This document shows positions 7,965 through 12,500 of a stretch of 12,500 bases of DNA, piece after piece. The notes below the pieces were generated by a model, which was given only the letters and a program-made list of their open reading frames with translations, had not been told where the DNA came from and searched no databases. Source of the DNA: Stramonita haemastoma. Taxonomy: Eukaryota > Mollusca > Gastropoda > Neogastropoda > Muricidae. The stretch's first letter is position 1, and every line of letters begins with the position of its first letter. The stretch is taken from NCBI GenBank assembly GCA_030674155.1, contig CM060339.1, positions 34,740,093 to 34,752,592 of the forward strand. Reading direction: 5' to 3'. The translations under genes and the position numbers were made by a program.

Positions 7965-8885
7965 ACTTTGCTATAAGAGAAGAAGGATTAAGTCTACTAT
8001 GTTTTCAAGTACAAGAACAGGGAACAACTCTTACAAAATAAACAACAAAATCAAGATATACATGAGAGAAGCCGAAATAGTTGGATTTCAGAACAGTGTA
8101 CAATGACGGAAAATAATACTAACAGAGGAATAACAAGAACCTATTCAGCACATTGAAAAGGCTCACCAGGCCCAGAAGAGCAGATTAACATCATACAAAA
8201 CACAGCTGCACTGCTCACCAACAGCACTGAAGTTCTCAACAGATGGACAGAACACTGCCGAGGGCTGTACAGCCACCAGATACAGCCAGACCCTCCAATA
8301 CTAGAAGGAGTCACATAGGCAGAAAAAACAGACTTACTATCTGAGAACAAGTGGAGGAAGCAGCATAAAGGGGCGAATCATCAGGAGTGGACAACATCCC
8401 TGCTGAGTTACTTAAACATAGAACAGAGGAGATTGTAAAGATGCTGACAACGCTTGTCAAAACATCTAAGACCCCGTGATTTGGTCTCAAGAATGGCCTT
8501 TAGTCTCTAATTATTGCTCTTCTTAAGAAACTTAATCTTAGACAGTGCCAAAACTGCCAAACAATCAGCCTCATAAGCCATCCAAGCAAACTGATGCTCA
8601 GGTTAATCTGAATAAACTAAAAACAAGAACAAGCCACAAAAGTGCTTTCAAAACAAGCTGGTTTTAGACCCCAAAGATATACTTCTTAACATTTCTGAAC
8701 GCAGTATTATCACTGAAAAAACATCCTCAACACCAGAAAAGCATCTTTCAAGGTTTTATCAACTTCAAGAAAGCGTTTGATAGAGTAGAAAAATGGATTG
8801 TGGCAAACCCATAAAACTTTCAATATAGAGGAAGGATTTATGGAGATTATTCAAACACTTGGTAACAATGCCAACAGTGCTGTGA
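7965..8885 (+). pseudogene. Endonuclease-RT type LINE: RT N-terminal part, broken (piece 1)
   Basis: Plus-strand frames, with stops and shifts, give NNKIKIYMREAE, RNNKNLFSTLKRLT, TEVLNRWTEHCRGLYS, VEEAA, GVDNIPAELLKH, LKKLNLRQCQNCQTISLIS, QAGFRPQR and GFINFKKAFDRV, ending near NIEEGFMEIIQ and NNANSAV. These are the linker and the first RT blocks (fingers, palm motif A) of a jockey/RTE-like LINE common in molluscs. Many stops make it non-functional. It stops abruptly at about 8885, before the FADD catalytic box. Piece 2 of what seems to be the same family lies at 10108-10455 on the same strand. The clade is not certain. Confidence 0.8.
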
Positions 8886-9189
8886 TAGGGATTTTTCGAC
8901 TCAGGCCGGCTCCTACCCAGAATGAGTGTGCTGTGGGCTTAGTGGGGAGACTGGGACCACACAGTCGAGCTTCATCTTCTTCACCGATACAAATTAGAGT
9001 GTTGCTCAAATTACATGACCAACACTTCAGGTGTCTGTATTTCTCGGTGCCGGTTGACACGGGATATATTATGATAGTAAGCACAGAGTACAACCCTGTC
9101 AAGTAGTCTCCAAACAGATTCACTTCCATAGCAACATCATCACTTGGAGACTACTTGAAGACTTGGCCATCACATCATCCTCATAACTA
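8886..9189. repeat. Unclassified repeat-like segment with a 14-bp inverted repeat
   Basis: Begins where LINE homology stops. The minus frame shows a peptide-like stretch (GEEDEARLCGPSLPTKPTAH), but I cannot assign it. CAAGTAGTCTCCAA (9100-9113) and TTGGAGACTACTTG (9144-9157) are perfect inverse copies 30 bp apart. This could be the terminal region of a small DNA element or a hairpin. Confidence 0.35.
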
Positions 9190-9235
9190 TTGATCTATAA
9201 CTTACTGTATCCGTCCTCTTGTGCCATCTAGGGCG

Positions 9236-9712
9236 TCAAGGGGAGAAAGAGCTTTCTGTCTGAGGTAAGTTCGAAGGCCTGGGTGGGTGGGATGTTGTTT
9301 GTCTTAGTGTTTCTTTTACACCCTCAATCCAGGTATTCCTCGGTGTTCCCCTTGCCTGTACCTGGACATACCTTATGTTGCACACTTTACTGGCAAGATG
9401 ATGAGGTGCCATGCGTGTCAGGTGTCCAAATCATCTGATTCTCTGCTGCTGGATGTAGTGAAAAATTGGTATTGTTCCAACCATTTCTCTGATCTTGGTG
9501 CTCTTGATATGGTCACCTACGGTTTTATTGACGGCTCTCCTTAAACATCTTATCTCACAAGTGGTGATCTTTCTTTCCATACTTGTGGTAAGGGTCCACA
9601 TCTGGCTCTGGTAGGTCTAAGGTTGGTCTAAATATTAACCAAATGAGTTTGGCTTTGATCGCAATGGGGATCTTGGGGTGTCTTAATTGTGGAGCAAGCT
9701 GATAGTTGACCA
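9236..9712 (-). pseudogene. RTE-like LINE ORF2 C-terminus, broken
   Basis: Minus-strand reading: QLAPQLRHPKIPIAIKAKL, LIFRPTL, a one-base shift (extra G at about 9617), TYQSQMWTLTTSMERKI, RCLRRAVNKT, PIFHYIQQQRIR, TGA (9431-9433), FGHLTRMAPHHLASKV, ARGTPRNTWIEGVKETLR, and a final TGA at 9236-9238. This is the region after the RT domain in endonuclease-RT elements, where WFGH is conserved; here the Trp codon has become TGA. Apart from this stop and one frameshift the 150-codon stretch is well kept, so the copy looks younger than its neighbours. It lies in reverse orientation between the two plus-strand LINE pieces. Confidence 0.82.
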
Positions 9713-9719
9713 TCATAAA

Positions 9720-9945
9720 ATGATAAGAATTGCCTCTGATCCGGAGGCCCTCGTTGCTATGGTCTCATGGTGACCTCAGATTCGGTTACCCTTACACTTT
9801 TGTGCCTGTGGTAAGTTTGTGTCAAAGCCTTTGGGGTTGGATGTTCGCAGGGGGACGGTCGTTGGAGAGACGTTGTGGTGGTTGCACCTCGGGTGGGTGA
9901 CTCACTACGTCTGACTACCGCGACTGAGCTAACACTGTTTTTAGT
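9720..9945 (-). mobile_element. Possible tRNA-headed SINE
   Basis: The minus strand has TAGCTCAGTCGCGG (9918-9931), close to box A of many tRNAs, and GGTGCAACC (9880-9888) as a weak box B, only about 30 bases apart. The following body (to about 9724) is moderately GC-rich and unlike its surroundings. No tail or target-site duplication is visible. An alternative is an unrelated GC-rich repeat. Confidence 0.3.
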
Positions 9946-10107
9946 AAGGGGGCTTAGTAGGTGCTGTCCATTATGTATGTTAGCTCAGATTTGGCACCAC
10001 TGAACATGACCCCAGGATGAGACATAACGAATCAGGGTAATGTTGTAGCGAGGAGATTGCAATGAGTGGCGTGGGAACAGGGCAGGGACGTTACAGAAGA
10101 TGAGGCA

Positions 10108-10455
10108 GCAAAAAAAAAATCCAAGCCTTTGAATGAAACCATTCAGAAAGCTTCAACGCACTTTCTGGTAAGAACACCGAACCAAAGAGTCAGAGTGCCA
10201 GGAGGGGATCTGAAAGACTGGGCCACAGGAACCCTTTCTGGCTGCTTCAAAGAGGAGGAGGCTGGCGTGGTTTGGTCTTGTCACACACCCTAACTCTCTA
10301 GCCAAAACTACTAGGGACATTTGAGGGAGGAGACGAGACACAGGGAGACCGATGGAAAACTGGATGCAGAACATCAAAGACTTGGACCCTGCCTTGGCAT
10401 GGCCCTGTTGCTGAAAAAGGCAGATGACAGATCAGCCTGGTATACTGCCACCCCA
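10108..10455 (+). pseudogene. Endonuclease-RT type LINE: ORF2 C-terminus, broken (piece 2)
   Basis: Plus-strand reading: IQAFE, FRKLQRTFW, TAA (10169-10171), EHRTKESECQEGI, TGA (10211-10213), GPQEPFLAASKRRRLAWFG, THPNSLAKTTRDI, TGA (10322-10324), RPMENWMQNIKD, then a frameshift into LGMALLLKKADDRSAWYTAT. This is the typical C-terminal region, with AWFG and GRxxxNWMxNIKDW motifs, of the same kind of LINE as piece 1. It carries three stops and one shift. The middle of ORF2, including the FADD box, is missing between the pieces. Confidence 0.8.
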
Positions 10456-11340
10456 CGTGTCCCACGTGTCCTATCCCCGCCTCCCCACCCCACAGCTACC
10501 ACGGTAAAGTGAAGCTGTGTTAGTATGGACAGACATAGCTTTTTTTACATGACAGAAGGAGAGAGGCGCAAACAGCATAGAGACAGACACAGAGACTTTC
10601 CAAGGTCTTCCTATATGATTCATTTTGTCTGTCACGTTTGACAGATGGCCTCCAAAACAGAAGAGGAGGCAGCTGTTGTCTTGAAAATTGTGCAGAAATT
10701 TGACTGTAGCATTGTGGAGATGCCTTGCCCGTTATACATCCCCACTCTCTCGGCAAGAGGGCATACAGGCAGTCAGTGTTGAAGATGTTCTCTAAAGGCC
10801 AACTACTTCCCAGGGCTGCAGCACATAAGGACTGTGCAAGTCAAGCCTCCTAGTGAGAGAGTCATAATCGATCACTACAGACTAAGCTCTAAAGTGGAAT
10901 TCCATGAGTAGGAAAGCAACTGATCAGACAGCCTCTCACTTTATTGTTGCCCCAAGCATCAAGTGTTCGATCAAGGACTGTGTTTAAGCACAGGGACTAA
11001 AGGCATGAGACCTTTGTAAGACAAATGATATACAACTGCAAATCAGTAGCTATGATTCTATGGACTTAATCTGTCCTGAGACATAAGCTTGCACCATGCA
11101 ATGACAAACTGTCGTTGACACCTCCACAGCAACAATCCTGTTGTCGTAGAAGGCAACTAATCAATAAGCATTGTATCACAGCTGTGCTGTTACTTAGTTT
11201 GTCCCCCGTGAAGCTTCTAAACCAATTCCTGACATCAATACCTGTCTCTCTGCTGGTGTCTCCCCCTCCCCCGCCCTCCTCATGTGTTTGGGTCTCTTTG
11301 TCTATCTTTACATCTTTGACTTTTTCTGTCCATCTTTGCT
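10456..11340. other. No supported gene
   Basis: About 0.9 kb. A 45-codon ORF (10645-10782, plus strand, starting MASKTEEEAAVVLKIVQKF) follows a TTTGACAG that could pass for a 3' splice site, but nothing else supports a gene. Two CACGTG hexamers occur in tandem near 10454-10468. From about 11240 the sequence turns pyrimidine-rich, leading into the microsatellite. Confidence 0.4.
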
Positions 11341-11732
<392 letters not shown>

Positions 11733-11734
11733 AA

Positions 11735-12320
11735 GTAAAACTAACAAGATGTAATTTAAAACAAGAAGAGTGACTCTGTACATAACCAATACACCAAAAT
11801 TCAGCATCACAAATAGAAGCCCCCAGCCAGGTACAGTGCAACTTGCACAATGCGAAGCAGGGGGAGCAAGAGCAATAGCAGGAATACCAATTCCAATCCA
11901 GGCATGTGTTTATTGGCCTGCCGACCACACAGGCCACATCTAGGATGTCACCTCAAACACGTTTAAGTCTCAGAATATAACTGTACAACTATATACTGAT
12001 TAAAGCGGGGTATAAAACCAAACCTGCTGCCCTTGCTTGTATCGACGCCATGGTCCACCATAACTGGTGAAAAAAGAACCACATCCACCACACATAGAAT
12101 TAGATAAACACCTCAACCAGAATCCTTAAAACAATAGTGCGATGACATTAAAGACGATCAGAACAGGGTAGGAAACAAAGAGGCTAGAACTCCTGAAGTA
12201 AACCGACTGCCTGTGTTAGACACTATGCAGAGCACGCAGGATGATGTTGTGGATCAACACACTGCCACACCTGCACGCATGGACCACAGCCACAGTGAAA
12301 ACGAAAACACATAACATACT
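11735..12320. other. No supported gene
   Basis: About 0.6 kb without coding character. A GGGGTATAAAACC near 12007-12019 resembles a TATA box, but the next ATG (12050) opens only six codons. Repeats may be present; none is recognised. Confidence 0.45.
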
Positions 12321-12403
12321 GGTTTTGAAGGTAAAGTACACAATTATCATACACCTCACATAAAGCCTGAGCTTACAATAGACCACTGAGCTATCCCGTC
12401 CCC
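12321..12403 (-). mobile_element. tRNA-like SINE head (minus strand)
   Basis: Starts GGGGACGGGATAGCTCAGTG. Box A TAGCTCAGTGG (12383-12393) fits the consensus exactly. A box-B-like CTTCAAAACC lies at 12321-12330 with normal spacing. The start matches the head at 6110. The body would extend to the left, but its end is not defined. Confidence 0.55.
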
Positions 12404-12419
12404 AATATATCCCCCAGCT

Positions 12420-12500
12420 GGGGACAGGACAGCTCAGAGGTCAGAGCGCTGGCTTTTCCCCAGCCAATGTTCAGCAGCGTCCAGCGTGGTTGCCAACTGG
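12420..12500 (+). mobile_element. tRNA-like SINE head (plus strand), cut by the window edge
   Basis: Starts GGGGACAGGACAGCTCAGAG and continues GTCAGAGCGCTGGC, a tRNA-like 5' half with a box A (CAGCTCAGAGG, 12430-12440). Box B is not clear before the edge. It is an inverted, diverged copy of the head at 12403, with 18 of 21 matching positions. Confidence 0.55.

Noticed and set aside
10645..10782. 45-codon ORF after a splice-acceptor-like TTTGACAG
   Set aside because: Too short, with no homology and no second exon; mentioned only in the gap description.
12007..12070. TATA-box-like GGGGTATAAAACC followed by an ATG
   Set aside because: The ATG opens only six codons and no downstream gene is seen.

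Overview
This window looks like intergenic or intronic DNA from an invertebrate animal, most likely a mollusc and perhaps a marine gastropod. I infer this from the repeat content: several tRNA-derived SINEs whose bodies resemble molluscan SINEs, L2/CR1-like and RTE/jockey-like LINE relics, and long (TCTG)n(TC)n microsatellites. Everything clearly coding belongs to retrotransposons. I found no convincing host gene, no structured ncRNA and no CRISPR. The only tRNA-like sequences are SINE heads or tRNA relics.

Layout. Positions 1-1902 (minus strand) are the 5' part of a well-preserved non-LTR retrotransposon. It has a 525-codon ORF1 (membrane/signal-like segment, 2A-like motif, coiled coil, RRM-like and C-terminal nucleic-acid-binding region, basic tail). 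One in-frame TAG follows, then an open AP-endonuclease domain that begins ORF2 and runs off the left edge. Positions 2155-2310 are a compound microsatellite. Positions 2410-2845 hold two abutting SINE bodies on the minus strand. Positions 2846-3530 hold unrecognised, coding-like but broken sequence. Positions 3530-4075 hold a SINE fragment and a tRNA-headed SINE. Positions 4076-5470 are AT-rich and featureless. Positions 5530-5640 are a second microsatellite. Positions 6110-6957 are a cluster of tRNA-like/SINE sequences in both orientations. Positions 7163-10455 are a graveyard of LINE fragments: an L2-like reverse transcriptase (minus), an endonuclease-RT type LINE (plus, two pieces), and between those pieces the C-terminus of another LINE (minus) plus unclassified repeats. 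Positions 11341-11563 are a third, very long microsatellite. The window ends with two tRNA-like SINE heads facing away from each other (12383-12440).

How the parts relate. ORF1 would supply the RNA-binding chaperone and ORF2 the nicking endonuclease and reverse transcriptase of the one young element. The older LINE fragments carry stops and frameshifts and are dead. The most unusual signals are the NTGP variant of the 2A-like motif directly after a hydrophobic N-terminus, and the ORF1-TAG-ORF2 junction with no AUG available before the endonuclease.
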